Assembly: GCA_010692635.1 (NCBI GenBank)
Contig: JAAHGL010000007.1
Span: forward strand, 86,049 to 129,932
Length of the DNA: 43,884 nt
From: Symploca sp. SIO2C1
Lineage (GTDB): Bacteria > Cyanobacteriota > Cyanobacteriia > Cyanobacteriales > Coleofasciculaceae
Direction of reading: 5' to 3'
The position numbers and the translations under genes are program-made. Below the pieces are notes generated by a model, which was not told where the DNA came from, made no database searches, and saw nothing but the letters and a program-made list of their open reading frames with translations. Below, one piece after another: positions 27,932 to 37,331 of the stretch (position 1 is its first letter; the number at the start of each line of letters is the position of its first letter).

Positions 27932-28150
27932 ACTCACCGTTCGCTTATTTTGTCTAGTGGTTAGGAAAAATTGCGATACGCTATATATAGTGTATTTCAC
28001 CGATTTCCAAAACAAATCCAGATTAAGCGATCGCCGATAATCCAATAAACACATTTTGTAAAATTTGTCAAGCAACTTAACCGTAACCTGGAATCCCCAT
28101 TCCTTCGTGACAATTTCTCTAACTCGTTTTCAAATGGGCGAACGGTGAGT
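27932..28150. mobile_element. MITE-like element, family 2
   Basis: 219 bp bounded by inverted repeats ACTCACCGTTCGCTTATTT and its near-complement ending GAACGGTGAGT (17 of 19 matching). No coding capacity. The interior is AT-rich, with an internal palindrome (ACGCTATATATAGTGT) and one HIP1 site. No clear target duplication. Only one copy in this window. Confidence 0.65.
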
Positions 28151-28187
28151 AACGAGTAACAAGCTTTGAGTTAATCTCAACGAATTA

Positions 28188-28411
28188 GGGCTTGCTGTAT
28201 AAGTGTGTAAGCTATACCATACAGTGCTTTCGAGCATTTATTTGCCGAATAAGTGCAAGGTTTTTGAGCGAAAAGGTACAATTTCCTTGCACCTTAGCGT
28301 GGAAAATCCCTAACACCTACCACCTCTTTCCCTCACCTAACACCTAACACCTAACACCTAATACCTAATACCTATTCTTTCCCCGAAATTTACAACTTAT
28401 TCAGCAAGCCC
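28188..28411 (+). mobile_element. MITE family 1, copy 2
   Basis: 224 bp, ends GGGCTTGCTG...CAGCAAGCCC, same orientation as copy 1. Its array is built from AACACCT and then AATACCT units (about 28332-28375), in the slot where copy 1 has TTACTTG. The six bases GAATTA flank both sides, a possible target duplication. Confidence 0.85.
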
Positions 28412-28438
28412 GAATTAGTATTATTTTCAAGTTTTTAA

Positions 28439-28512
28439 CGGGACTGACGGGGCTCGAACCCGCAACTTCCGCCGTGACAGGGCGGTGCTCTAACCAATTG
28501 AACTACAGTCCC
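28439..28512 (-). tRNA. tRNA-Asp (GTC anticodon)
   Basis: A 74-nt cloverleaf on the minus strand: acceptor GGGACTG/CAGTCCC, D-loop AATTGGTTAGAG, anticodon loop CTGTCAC with GTC in the centre, T-loop GGTTCGAGCC, discriminator G as expected for tRNA-Asp. CCA is not encoded. The gene lies between a MITE and a repeat copy, downstream of chlP on the same strand. Confidence 0.95.
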
Positions 28513-28618
28513 AAATTTTCGAGCCGTTTATAATTATTACTCTAATTAGCTAATTTGTCAACTCCTTTTGAAAAGAAGGCAGAAGTTATAGTGCTTCGCG
28601 CTGGGGAAGGGGAAAAAC

Positions 28619-28714
28619 TAGGGAGTAGGGAGCAGGGAAGAATCTACTTTCATCACCTGGTGGTGAAAAAAATTTTTTCATTGAGACTGCCCTCTGCCCC
28701 CTGCCTCCTGCCTT
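28619..28714 (+). repeat. Dispersed ~45-bp repeat, copy C, with an array on each side
   Basis: Core at 28643-28690 (CTGGTGGTGAAAAA..TTTTTTCATTGAGACTGC). Left array tagggag/tagggag/cagggaa at 28619-28639; right array ctgccct/ctgcccc/ctgcctc/ctgcctt at 28687-28714. The right array ends 7 bp before the chlP stop codon. Confidence 0.85.
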
Positions 28715-28720
28715 CCTATA

Positions 28721-29944
28721 CTAAGGAGCTAAAGCATTACCGCGCAGTAAGCTACCAACAGTTTTGGCAGTAATCTTCATCTGAATCAGAGGATTTGCTG
28801 GTACGACTGTTTTGTAGAGATAGCTATCGAAGGTGAGCTTCTGAACATCCTTATCAGCACACATTTCTACAAAAGCTTCACGGGTAGCATCGGTGCGATA
28901 GAAGACTCTTTGCAGAATATCCAGTACCTTATAAGTCATGCCGTACTTCTTATCCCAGCGCTTCAAATAAAGCTTGAGATCATCTTCTGTGGGAATGCGA
29001 GTACCACCGTTGGAGGTTTCGACAATGGTTTCGGCACACATTCTGGCTGATTTCGCAGCAAAGTAAATCCCTTCACCAGAAGACTTAGTAACTGTACCAG
29101 CGGCATCTCCTACTAAAGCTACCCTACCCCGAACTCGACGTGGTCTGGGATGCTCTGGAATGGGATGAGCTTCTACTTTGATGATTTCTCCCCCTACCAG
29201 CTTACTAGCCGCACGGGCGCGAATACCAGCTTGCAGCTGTTTGATTTTGGCTTGGTTCACCTTCATGGTGCCAGTACCAACAGCAACGTGGTCATATTTA
29301 GGGAACACCCAAGCGTAGAAGTCTGGGGAAACATCATCACCTACATACATTTCTGCTAGGTCTTCGTAATATTCCATCATATTACCTGGCAGACGAATCC
29401 GCTCTTGGAAAGCGATCGCATAATTGTAATCACCAGCATCAATTGCCTTGGCAACCCGAGAATTGGCTCCATCGGCTCCAATTACCAAGTCTACCTTCAG
29501 AGTTTTTTGCTCTCCCTTGGCACTACCGTTGGAATGATCAGCATAGTGAAGGGTATAAGGTTCGGTGTTACTTGTCGGAATTTCTAGTTTATGGACTGTG
29601 CCGTTAATTAGGTTAGCTCCTAACTCAGCAGCACGATTACGCATGAAGCCATCCAGCACTTCACGGCGACACATACCAATATATTCATCTTCTTTGATGA
29701 GATTAATATCGACCTCGACATTAGAGGGCGAGATCATCTTCATCTTTCTTACTCGCCGATCAATAATTTCTGGCGGTAGTTCAAACTCGCTTACCATACA
29801 CAGCGGAATTGCACCGCCGCAGGGTTTAGCATTATCGAGCTTGCGCTCAAATAGATAAGTTTCGATTCCAGCTTTTACCAAAATCTCGGCAGCCGAAGAA
29901 CCTGCAGGTCCTGACCCAACAACTGCAACCCTTAGTGCTGGCAT
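28721..29944 (-). CDS. chlP: Geranylgeranyl reductase
   Basis: 407 residues from the ATG at 29944-29942 (MPALRVAVVGSGPAGSSAAEILVKAG); a start 12 codons upstream is possible but less like the family. The FAD/NAD-binding GSGPAGSSAA loop, FERKLDNAKPCGGAIPLCMV, MCRREVLDGFMRNRA, VIGADGANSRVAKAI and RGRVALVGDAAGTVTKSSGEGIYFAAKSARM are all characteristic of ChlP. It reduces the geranylgeranyl chain to phytyl for chlorophyll, tocopherol and phylloquinone. Single gene with its own upstream region of about 270 bp. Confidence 0.96.
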   Translation of the reverse strand: MPALRVAVVGSGPAGSSAAEILVKAGIETYLFERKLDNAKPCGGAIPLCMVSEFELPPEIIDRRVRKMKMISPSNVEVDINLIKEDEYIGMCRREVLDGFMRNRAAELGANLINGTVHKLEIPTSNTEPYTLHYADHSNGSAKGEQKTLKVDLVIGADGANSRVAKAIDAGDYNYAIAFQERIRLPGNMMEYYEDLAEMYVGDDVSPDFYAWVFPKYDHVAVGTGTMKVNQAKIKQLQAGIRARAASKLVGGEIIKVEAHPIPEHPRPRRVRGRVALVGDAAGTVTKSSGEGIYFAAKSARMCAETIVETSNGGTRIPTEDDLKLYLKRWDKKYGMTYKVLDILQRVFYRTDATREAFVEMCADKDVQKLTFDSYLYKTVVPANPLIQMKITAKTVGSLLRGNALAP

Positions 29945-30101
29945 GTTGTCTCCCAATCTTTTTAGAGTTACGGAGTGCATCGTATCATGTCCCTTTGGCT
30001 GATCTGAGCAATACCTGGGAATATGGGGTCAAGTTGAAATACAGCTTAACAACTTTGCGCAATATAAGTTCATAATTACTGGTGTAAGCGATCGCTTTTT
30101 A

Positions 30102-30143
30102 GGGAATAGGGAATGGGGAATGGGGAATTGGGAATTGGGAAAT
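30102..30143. repeat. Heptamer array (6 x GGGAAWK-like)
   Basis: Units gggaata, gggaatg, gggaatg, gggaatt, gggaatt, gggaaat, with identical neighbours in pairs, in the gap between chlP and the aldo/keto reductase. Confidence 0.88.
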
Positions 30144-30214
30144 AATCCAGCAGTTAACAATATACGAAAAAGCAGATACCATGATCCTTACTCCTGCCAT
30201 CTGCCTCCTTTACA

Positions 30215-31234
30215 ATGAACCTACCTCCATCAAGCCGATTACAGTTAACTCCAGATTTGAATATTTGCCGTATCTTGAATGGCATGTGGCAAGTGTCTGG
30301 TGGTCATGGACGCATCAACCCTAAAATAGCAATTCAGAGTATGTTCGATTATCTGGATGCTGGCTTTACTACTTGGGATTTGGCAGATCATTATGGCCCA
30401 GCAGAAGATTTTATTGGAGAATTTAGGCGTCAATTAGTTGCAATCCGTGGACAGGAGGCTCTTTCTAACGTCCAAGCTTTTACCAAATGGGTACCTAGAC
30501 CTGGGAGAATGACTAGGCAGGTGGTAGAAAAAAACATTGATATCTCCCTGAGAAGGATGGGAGTAGAAAGCCTCGACTTGATGCAATTCCACTGGTGGGA
30601 ATACCGGGATAAAAATTACCTGGATGCCCTTAAGTATATGGCGGAACTGCAAGAGGAAGGTAAGATTAAGCACCTAGCTTTGACTAACTTTGATACAGAG
30701 CACCTCAAAATCATCACTGAAGCAGGTATCAAAATTATCGCCAATCAGGTGCAGTTTTCCCTCATCGATCGTCGTCCTGAAGTGAATATGGTGCAGTTTT
30801 GTCAGCAAAATGGTATTAAACTGTTTGCCTACGGTACTCTTTGTGGTGGCTTATTAAGTGAAAAATATCTGGGGCAACCGGAACCACGAGGAGGAATGCT
30901 TGCTACCGTTAGCTTGAGGAAATATAAGAATATGGTGGATGCTTGGGGTGGTTGGAGTTTATTTCAAGAATTGTTAGCCACACTCCAGGAAATTGCTGAT
31001 AAATATGGGGTAAGCATCTCTAATGTGGTAGTTCGTTATATTCTTGATAAACCAACAGTAGCGGGCGCTATTGTTGGTGCAAGGCTAGGAATATCAGAGC
31101 ATATAGAAGATAATGCCAGGATATTTGATTTGATGCTAGACGAGTCAGATTACAAACAACTTGATGCTGTACTGAGCAAGTCAAGGGATTTGTACCAGCT
31201 AATTGGTGATTGTGGTGATGAATATCGGAGATAG
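30215..31234 (+). CDS. Aldo/keto reductase family protein
   Basis: 339 residues, (beta/alpha)8-barrel NADPH-dependent oxidoreductase. Catalytic tetrad residues can be placed: Asp and Tyr in TTWDLADHYGPAEDFIGEF, Lys in AFTKWVPRPG, His in LDLMQFHWWEYRD. The C-terminal cofactor-loop region (VVRYILDKPTVAGAIVGARLGISEHIEDNARIF) is conserved. Substrate cannot be told. The WHVSGGHG-like opening (GMWQVSGGHGRINPKIAIQSM) occurs in a plant/cyanobacterial AKR subgroup. Monocistronic; divergent from chlP. Confidence 0.9.
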   Translation: MNLPPSSRLQLTPDLNICRILNGMWQVSGGHGRINPKIAIQSMFDYLDAGFTTWDLADHYGPAEDFIGEFRRQLVAIRGQEALSNVQAFTKWVPRPGRMTRQVVEKNIDISLRRMGVESLDLMQFHWWEYRDKNYLDALKYMAELQEEGKIKHLALTNFDTEHLKIITEAGIKIIANQVQFSLIDRRPEVNMVQFCQQNGIKLFAYGTLCGGLLSEKYLGQPEPRGGMLATVSLRKYKNMVDAWGGWSLFQELLATLQEIADKYGVSISNVVVRYILDKPTVAGAIVGARLGISEHIEDNARIFDLMLDESDYKQLDAVLSKSRDLYQLIGDCGDEYRR

Positions 31235-31321
31235 GGAATTTGAGAAGCTCAATGCTTACTATTAATAGCAATAAAGCTATAGTTTGTTAACCGCTCCTAT
31301 TGGCGTGACACGACTAAAACA

Positions 31322-31401
31322 GTAGGTTGGGTGGAACGAAGTGAAACCCAACACAGTGTACACCGGGGTGTTGGGTTACGCTATCGCGACCCCCAACCTA
31401 C
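31322..31401. repeat. Palindromic dispersed repeat upstream of nadE
   Basis: An 80-bp element with ends GTAGGTTGGG/CCCAACCTAC and an inner dyad AACCCAACAC/GTGTTGGGTT around ACAGTGTACACCGG. Such GTAGGTTGGGTGGA...-type hairpin repeats are common in cyanobacterial genomes. It spuriously extends the nadE frame upstream. Confidence 0.8.
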
Positions 31402-31429
31402 CTATCGCACCATATTAGTACTAGCCACT

Positions 31430-33211
31430 ATGAAACTAGCGATCGCTCAACTCAATCCTACTATCGGTGACCTTACTGGTAATGCTCAACAAATTTTGGA
31501 GGCTGCCAATAATGCGTTTAATCAAGGTGTTCGTCTTTTGCTGACACCAGAACTCTCCTTGTGCGGCTATCCTCCTAGAGACTTGCTGCTCAACCCCAGT
31601 TTTGTGGCAGCAATGACAACCCAAGTACAACAGTTGGCGCAGCAGTTACCACCGGAAGTAGCAGTATTGGTGGGAATTGCTACGCCGAATTCCACCGCTA
31701 ATGCAGCTGGAGGTAAATCTTTATTTAATAGTATTGCTCTACTCGAACAGGGAGAAGTGCAGCAGGTTTTTCATAAACGCCTCTTGCCAACCTACGATGT
31801 TTTTGATGAACACCGCTACTTTGAACCAGGATTGCAGAGTAATGCTTTTACTCTAGATGGGGTAGGTATCGGTGTTACCATCTGTGAAGACTTGTGGAAT
31901 GATGAAGAGTTTTGGGGGAAACGTAACTATCAAGTCAATCCCATCGCTGATTTAGCTCAGCAGGGGGTAGATATTCTCGTCAATCTTTCTGCTTCTCCCT
32001 ACAGTACTGGTAAGCAGCAAGTGCGGGAAGCTATGTTGCGCCACAGTGCAAGGCGTTATCAGCAAACTATTCTTTACGCCAATCAGGTGGGGGGTAATGA
32101 TGATTTGATGTTTGATGGTAGCAGTGTAGCCTTTAACCAATCCGGTGAGGTGGTAGCCCGAGCCTGTGCCTTTGATTCAGACTTAGTAATTTTGGAATTT
32201 GATGAAGAAAGGCGAGACTTACTACCAGGAAAGATTTCCCCTTCTCCTACTAGCATTGATGAGGAAATTTGGTTAGCCTTAGTCCTTGGTGTTCGAGACT
32301 ATAGTCATAAATGTCGCTTTAATAAAGCGGTAATTGGTTTGAGTGGGGGTATTGATTCGGCATTAGTTGCCGCGATCGCAACAGCAGCTTTAGGTAAGGA
32401 TAATGTTTTGGGTATACTGATGCCCTCTCCTTACAGTTCTGACCACTCTATCAAAGATGCTCAAGACTTGGGTAAAAACTTGGGTATCAATACTCAAATT
32501 ATCCCAATTGGGGACTTGATGCAAAGTTATGACCAAACCTTAGAACCCTTATTTACTGGTACAGAATTTGGTCTTGCTGAGGAGAATATTCAAGCCCGGA
32601 TTCGGGGTAACTTATTAATGGCGATCGCTAATAAATTTGGCTATTTGCTTCTGTCTACTGGGAATAAGTCAGAAATGGCAGTGGGTTACTGTACCCTCTA
32701 CGGGGATATGAATGGTGGATTAGCCGTAATTGCCGATCTCCCCAAAACTCAAGTTTACTCTCTATGTCAATGGCTTAATTCCGTAGCACAGCAAGAGATT
32801 GCTCTCAATCATCAAAATGAGCAAATAGCTAATAATCGGCTATCAGCAATTACTAATCACCAAGGAGAAATTATTCCTACTAATATTCTGGTGAAACCTC
32901 CGAGCGCTGAACTTAAACCAGATCAAGTTGATCAAGATTCTTTACCTTCCTATGAAGTCCTAGATGATATTTTGCACCGACTGATTCATGAACACCAATC
33001 AGCTGAGCAAATCATCACAGCTGGTCACGATTCCACTATAGTTGATAAAATTATCCGACTGGTAACAAGGGCAGAATTTAAGCGCCGACAAGCACCTCCA
33101 GGATTAAAGATTACAGATCGAGCTTTTGGGACTGGCTGGAGGATGCCTATTGCTAGTCGTTCGGTAACAGTAACTACTCAGCAGGTTCGACAATCAGTTA
33201 AGACCAAATAG
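31430..33211 (+). CDS. nadE: Glutamine-dependent NAD+ synthetase
   Basis: 593 residues from the ATG at 31430 (MKLAIAQLNPTIGDL). The upstream open stretch is repeat-derived and rejected. The N-terminal nitrilase-type glutaminase has the Glu-Lys-Cys triad (Glu in LTPELSLCGYPPRD, Lys in VFHKRLLPTYDVFDEHRYF, Cys in VTICEDLWND). The C-terminal ATP-pyrophosphatase synthetase has SGGIDSAL and STGNKSEMAVGYCTLYGDMNGG. It amidates nicotinic acid adenine dinucleotide using glutamine, the last step to NAD+. Full length, cytosolic. Confidence 0.96.
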   Translation: MKLAIAQLNPTIGDLTGNAQQILEAANNAFNQGVRLLLTPELSLCGYPPRDLLLNPSFVAAMTTQVQQLAQQLPPEVAVLVGIATPNSTANAAGGKSLFNSIALLEQGEVQQVFHKRLLPTYDVFDEHRYFEPGLQSNAFTLDGVGIGVTICEDLWNDEEFWGKRNYQVNPIADLAQQGVDILVNLSASPYSTGKQQVREAMLRHSARRYQQTILYANQVGGNDDLMFDGSSVAFNQSGEVVARACAFDSDLVILEFDEERRDLLPGKISPSPTSIDEEIWLALVLGVRDYSHKCRFNKAVIGLSGGIDSALVAAIATAALGKDNVLGILMPSPYSSDHSIKDAQDLGKNLGINTQIIPIGDLMQSYDQTLEPLFTGTEFGLAEENIQARIRGNLLMAIANKFGYLLLSTGNKSEMAVGYCTLYGDMNGGLAVIADLPKTQVYSLCQWLNSVAQQEIALNHQNEQIANNRLSAITNHQGEIIPTNILVKPPSAELKPDQVDQDSLPSYEVLDDILHRLIHEHQSAEQIITAGHDSTIVDKIIRLVTRAEFKRRQAPPGLKITDRAFGTGWRMPIASRSVTVTTQQVRQSVKTK

Positions 33212-33231
33212 AGATAAGTTGGTTATCTGTT

Positions 33232-33287
33232 ATTTGTCATTGGTCATTTGTCATTGGTCATTCCCAATTCCCAATTCTTCATTCTTC
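33232..33287. repeat. Heptamer array of paired units
   Basis: Eight units in register: atttgtc, attggtc, atttgtc, attggtc, attccca, attccca, attcttc, attcttc. Four different unit sequences share only the first AT and the period, showing that period rather than sequence is conserved. Confidence 0.9.
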
Positions 33288-33444
33288 ATTTGAATTAGTC
33301 TAGTATAATATGCGGAACGATAAGCTTTGACGCATCCAATTTGCACGTTTTGACTGACGCGGAGACGCGGAGAGGGATTAGGCGCTTTAAAATATGCAAT
33401 ATAAATGCGAATTAGCTTAGAACACTAAACTAATTCGCTGTACG

Positions 33445-36400
33445 ATGATATTTTCTCCGATGATAATCACTCCTGGGGTACATAAGCCACGTGAAAGTCG
33501 GCTGACCGTAATACTTAATAGTTTCCGTATCGTGGGACTGCTAATTCTCACAGTCCTAGCCTTATTGGTTACATCACCAGCAACGGCCAATGCACAAGAA
33601 GTCGTTCTTGAATTTGGTGAGTTTGGTGGTCAGCAAGGAGAGTTTCTTGCCGCTTCAGGTATCAATGTTGATCAAGACGGTAACATCTTTATTGCTGATC
33701 GCTCGCGTAACAAAATCCTAAAATTTGATGCTGAGGGTGAGTTCCTTGATGAGTCACCCTCCTTTTTCGATATTGATGTTGACCTTAATCCACCCCTCTC
33801 TTTTGATCAAGTCAGTGACGTAGCCCTAGATACAGAGGGTAGAATTTACGCGGCGAATGAAGATGATGCTGAAATTGTAGTTTTAGACTCCGACTTCAAT
33901 CCATTATTCAACTTTGGAGGAGGATGTGAAAGTCCTGCACTTCCGGGAGAAAGCTGTAGTGATCCAGATGGTGATGGTCCGTTAGAAATCGGTGATGGAC
34001 AGTTTAATAAGGTATCCGGTATCGCCTTTGATCCATCGGGTAGAATAGTGGCTATGGATTCAAGTGCTCAATCATCCAGTAGTAATCGGGTTCAGATCTT
34101 CGATCTCAATGGTAATTTCCTCTTTAAATTCGGTACTGGTGGCTCAGGAAATGGTCAGTTTGAAATTCCTTCAGGAGTAGATGTAGATTCTGCGGGAAAT
34201 ATTGTCGTAGCAGATACTGGAAATCACCGAATTCAAGTCTTTGATGCTGACGGAAATTTCCTGCAAGCTTTTGGCAGCGAATGTCAGCTGTTATCCAATA
34301 CAGGGTGTAGTGATCCTGATGGTGATGGTCCCTTAGAAGTGGGTGATGGACAATTTTATTTACCAAGCGATGTCACCGTTGACTTCGCCGATAATATCTA
34401 TGTCACTGATTCTAATGGTCGTGTACAGATTTTTGACAATCAGGGAAACTTTATTGGTAAATTTGATGTTCCTAATAATAATGGTATTGCGATCGATAAT
34501 CTAGGACGGGTTTATGTAACGAGTCCTACTACTGTGCGGGTTTATGAAATAGATAGTGATGGAGATGGCTTGTTGGATCTATGGGAACAAGCTGGAATCG
34601 ATATTGATGGCGATCATGAAATTGACCTTGATCTTCAGTCTTTGGGTCAAGATTTTAACGGCAATGCAATTACTCCCGATTCCAACCATAAAGATATTTT
34701 TGTTGAAATTGACTATTTCGACTGCAATCAACCAGGCAGTGATTGTGTTCCAGGAGATATTCACTCTCATCAGCCGATGACGGCAGCGCTGGAGACAGTG
34801 CGCCAAGCGTTTGAAAATGCACCTGTTTCTAATCCCGACAACATTGACGGTATTAATCTGTGGGTTATCCGAGACGAAGCGCTTTCCCATCAACTCAATT
34901 GTGATCTTGACGATGGCTGTTTTGATGGGATTAAAACGACTAACTTTGGTACACCATCAGAACGGAATGATCCCAATACTATTGCCGCAAAAAAATTAGT
35001 TTTTCATTACAATCTCTGGGTACACGATAAAGGAACAAAAAGCGATGGCACTCAGAATACAAGTTCTGGTGAAGCCGATGGTGAAGCAGGAATAAGTGGT
35101 GATGACTTGATTGTTTCTTTAGGTACTAACTGGAACCAAGGAACCACTGAAGAACAAGCGGGAACCTTTATGCATGAACTCGGACATAATTTAGGACTTG
35201 GGCATGGTGGGGGAGATAACGAAAAAAATTGTAAGCCCAATTACCTCAGTGTGATGAGTTATACGTTTCAAACCGTTGGTCTTCAACCGACTGGTACAAC
35301 GGGACTTCCCTCTATCGCTATTTTTGATTATTCTCGCCAAGCCCTACCCGCTTCTGGAACCCTTAATGAAAGCAGCTTAGATGAAATGATTGGCATACAG
35401 GATAGCGGGTTTGATACTTTCTATGGACCTCCTATAGATCGTGATGGAACAGACAATAATGGCGATGGAGACATAACTGATGATTTTCTGGTTGGTCAAG
35501 GGATTGGACCGATCAATTGGGATAATGACGATTTGAACCAGATCAGTAATTCTGTCAACGCAGACATCAACAATCTTGAGATTCCCCGATGTGGGCTTAA
35601 TAGCAGTAACAATCCCAACTCTACACCAGGAGAAGTGTTAGACGGCTTTGATGATTGGAATAATCTTTTGTTTAACTTTCGGGAATCCGAACTCTTTGCT
35701 GAGGGCGTTCATGAAGGCTCGACAGACACTGATGAATTAGATTTCGAGACTGCTGAGAGAATTAAAACTAGTATTTGGCGCTCCAAAGGCGGAGACAAGT
35801 TTGAGTATAGTGCCAAGCTGATCTGTGGTAAACAGAAAAAAACAAACGATATGCGCCTTGCTCGTGGATTTTATACAACTGCGATTAATGTACATAATCC
35901 CGACCGGGAAAACGTTCAATTCTTCAAAAAGCTAGCTTTAACCTATCCACCTAAAGAACAAAAGCCCGGACAAGTGTTCCCCATTGCCCTAGACTCTCTT
36001 GCACCTGATGAAGCACTAGCGGTTGATTGTACAAACATTTTACAGGAAGTATTTGATGGCAAGTTTCCTGAACCTTATATTAAAGGTTTTGTCGTCATCC
36101 AAAGTCCAAAAAGCCTAGATGTGTCGGCTGTTTACACAACGGCATCATTAAATTGGAAAGGAAAGGCAAGCAAGCAAAGCGGCATTGATGTAGAACAAAT
36201 TCGAGAACGAGTTCGAGAGTTGCCAGAAGAAGTAGAATTGACTGATTTAGTTCCCCTCGCCCCTTTACCTCCCCCTCCCTTTGATCAAGAGTTTGGGGTT
36301 CAGTTACCTGAGGGAACTCCAGGTTCGCTTTTCTGCGCTTCCTCTCTTCCTCAAGGTGGAGCATCTCAATCCATAAGCGTTACTGTCAGTAATCAAGGAT

Positions 36401-36657
36401 TAGCAACAGCAAATCTTTCAATGACAGAGGCTGATTTTTTCTTGTTGGATGAACAAATGTTAATGGCAACCCCATCACTAGAGCCAGGTGAAGTAGTGAC
36501 ACTAGATTTCGACATCCCTCAAGGTTGCTACAGTGCTGGTAATGGAAGCTGCGAGTTTAGATTAACAGTAGATGCTGGAGCTCAGAACGGTGTAGTTCCT
36601 GAATCGAATGAGGACAACAATAGCGTCGAAAGTCGTTGTCTTGCTCCCGCTGGTTAG
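33445..36657 (+). CDS. Secreted NHL-repeat protein with metzincin-type protease motif
   Basis: 1070 residues (a second ATG at 33460 is possible). Signal peptide about residues 20-51, ending TANAQE. Residues ~55-365 are NHL beta-propeller repeats (INVDQDGNIFIADRSRNKILKFDAEGEFL; VDSAGNIVVADTGNHRIQVFDADGNF), with SDPDGDGPLE insertions. Residues ~369-390 are calcium-binding-like (DSDGDGLLDLWEQAGIDIDGD). A zinc-protease signature HELGHNLGLGH (His577-His587) is followed by a Met-turn-like VMSYT (Met604), the metzincin arrangement. The tail (about 955-1065) is CARDB-like (VSNQGLATANLS...NNSVESRC). Probably an exported calcium-dependent peptidase; target unknown. The combination is unusual. Confidence 0.85.
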   Translation: MIFSPMIITPGVHKPRESRLTVILNSFRIVGLLILTVLALLVTSPATANAQEVVLEFGEFGGQQGEFLAASGINVDQDGNIFIADRSRNKILKFDAEGEFLDESPSFFDIDVDLNPPLSFDQVSDVALDTEGRIYAANEDDAEIVVLDSDFNPLFNFGGGCESPALPGESCSDPDGDGPLEIGDGQFNKVSGIAFDPSGRIVAMDSSAQSSSSNRVQIFDLNGNFLFKFGTGGSGNGQFEIPSGVDVDSAGNIVVADTGNHRIQVFDADGNFLQAFGSECQLLSNTGCSDPDGDGPLEVGDGQFYLPSDVTVDFADNIYVTDSNGRVQIFDNQGNFIGKFDVPNNNGIAIDNLGRVYVTSPTTVRVYEIDSDGDGLLDLWEQAGIDIDGDHEIDLDLQSLGQDFNGNAITPDSNHKDIFVEIDYFDCNQPGSDCVPGDIHSHQPMTAALETVRQAFENAPVSNPDNIDGINLWVIRDEALSHQLNCDLDDGCFDGIKTTNFGTPSERNDPNTIAAKKLVFHYNLWVHDKGTKSDGTQNTSSGEADGEAGISGDDLIVSLGTNWNQGTTEEQAGTFMHELGHNLGLGHGGGDNEKNCKPNYLSVMSYTFQTVGLQPTGTTGLPSIAIFDYSRQALPASGTLNESSLDEMIGIQDSGFDTFYGPPIDRDGTDNNGDGDITDDFLVGQGIGPINWDNDDLNQISNSVNADINNLEIPRCGLNSSNNPNSTPGEVLDGFDDWNNLLFNFRESELFAEGVHEGSTDTDELDFETAERIKTSIWRSKGGDKFEYSAKLICGKQKKTNDMRLARGFYTTAINVHNPDRENVQFFKKLALTYPPKEQKPGQVFPIALDSLAPDEALAVDCTNILQEVFDGKFPEPYIKGFVVIQSPKSLDVSAVYTTASLNWKGKASKQSGIDVEQIRERVRELPEEVELTDLVPLAPLPPPPFDQEFGVQLPEGTPGSLFCASSLPQGGASQSISVTVSNQGLATANLSMTEADFFLLDEQMLMATPSLEPGEVVTLDFDIPQGCYSAGNGSCEFRLTVDAGAQNGVVPESNEDNNSVESRCLAPAG

Positions 36658-36689
36658 GTTGATAATCGACTCCTGCCAAAGACACTGTT

Positions 36690-37295
36690 ATGACTTACAC
36701 TCCCACAAAACCTCTCACCTTTGATGAATTTATTGCCCAATACGGCGATGACTTTCGCTACGAATTAGCCGATGGAGAACTCATTGAGATGGAAGCAACA
36801 GGGCCCCACGAAACTGTTGGCGGCAAACTTACTATCCAAATCGGTATTGCGATTACAAATGCTCAGCTTCCGTGGTTTATTCCCCGCACTTGCCTCATTC
36901 AGCCCCTTGCCGATGTTGCCACTGCTCGCCGCCCCGACATTGTAGTTCTCGATGAAACCAGGTTGGCTAGGGAACCCCTATGGCAACGAGAACCCGTAAT
37001 TACCTTAGGTTCTTCCATCAAACTGATAGTCGAAGTAGTCAGCACCAATTGGGAAACTGACTATGCTCGCAAGGTTGAAGAATACGCGCTGCTCGGCATC
37101 CCTGAATATTGGATTGTTGATTTTCGAGGATTAGGAGGAACTGCCTTTATTGGCAAACCTAAACAGCCTACGTTCACTGTCTGTCAACTGGAGGTGGACG
37201 AGTATCGCCAGCAACAGTATAGATTGGGAGATGCGATCGCATCTCCCCTCTTCCCTGCTTTACAACTTCGATTAGATGACGTTCTTCCTCGATAA
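36690..37295 (+). CDS. Uma2 family (DUF820) nuclease-fold protein
   Basis: 201 residues. Restriction-endonuclease-like fold of the Uma2/DUF820 family: LTFDEFIAQYGDDFRYELADGELIEM, RRPDIVVLDETRLA, IKLIVEVVSTNWETDYARKVEEYALLGIPEYWIVD. The Asp of RPDIVV, the Glu of VEVVS and the Lys of RKVEEY are the PD-(D/E)XK-type residues. The family is greatly expanded in cyanobacteria and its role is unclear. It follows the metzincin gene after 32 bp. A HIP1-centred palindrome lies near its 3' end. Confidence 0.9.
   Translation: MTYTPTKPLTFDEFIAQYGDDFRYELADGELIEMEATGPHETVGGKLTIQIGIAITNAQLPWFIPRTCLIQPLADVATARRPDIVVLDETRLAREPLWQREPVITLGSSIKLIVEVVSTNWETDYARKVEEYALLGIPEYWIVDFRGLGGTAFIGKPKQPTFTVCQLEVDEYRQQQYRLGDAIASPLFPALQLRLDDVLPR
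37226..37247. repeat. HIP1-centred perfect palindrome in the Uma2 gene
   Basis: A 22-bp perfect palindrome with GATGCGATCGCATC at its centre, inside the coding region. A similar one (AAGAGCGATCGCTCTT) lies between genes at 38653-38668. Confidence 0.85.
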
Positions 37296-37331
37296 TTTTC
37301 AAGGGTAATTTCGCTGAAAACAGATAACTTT

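Noticed and set aside
31331-31429. Upstream extension of NadE
   Set aside because: Encoded by a palindromic dispersed repeat; MKLAIAQLNPTIGDL is the normal start.
34579-34893. Minus-strand and alternative-frame ORFs within the metzincin gene
   Set aside because: Overlap a well-supported coding region with recognisable domains; typical shadows.
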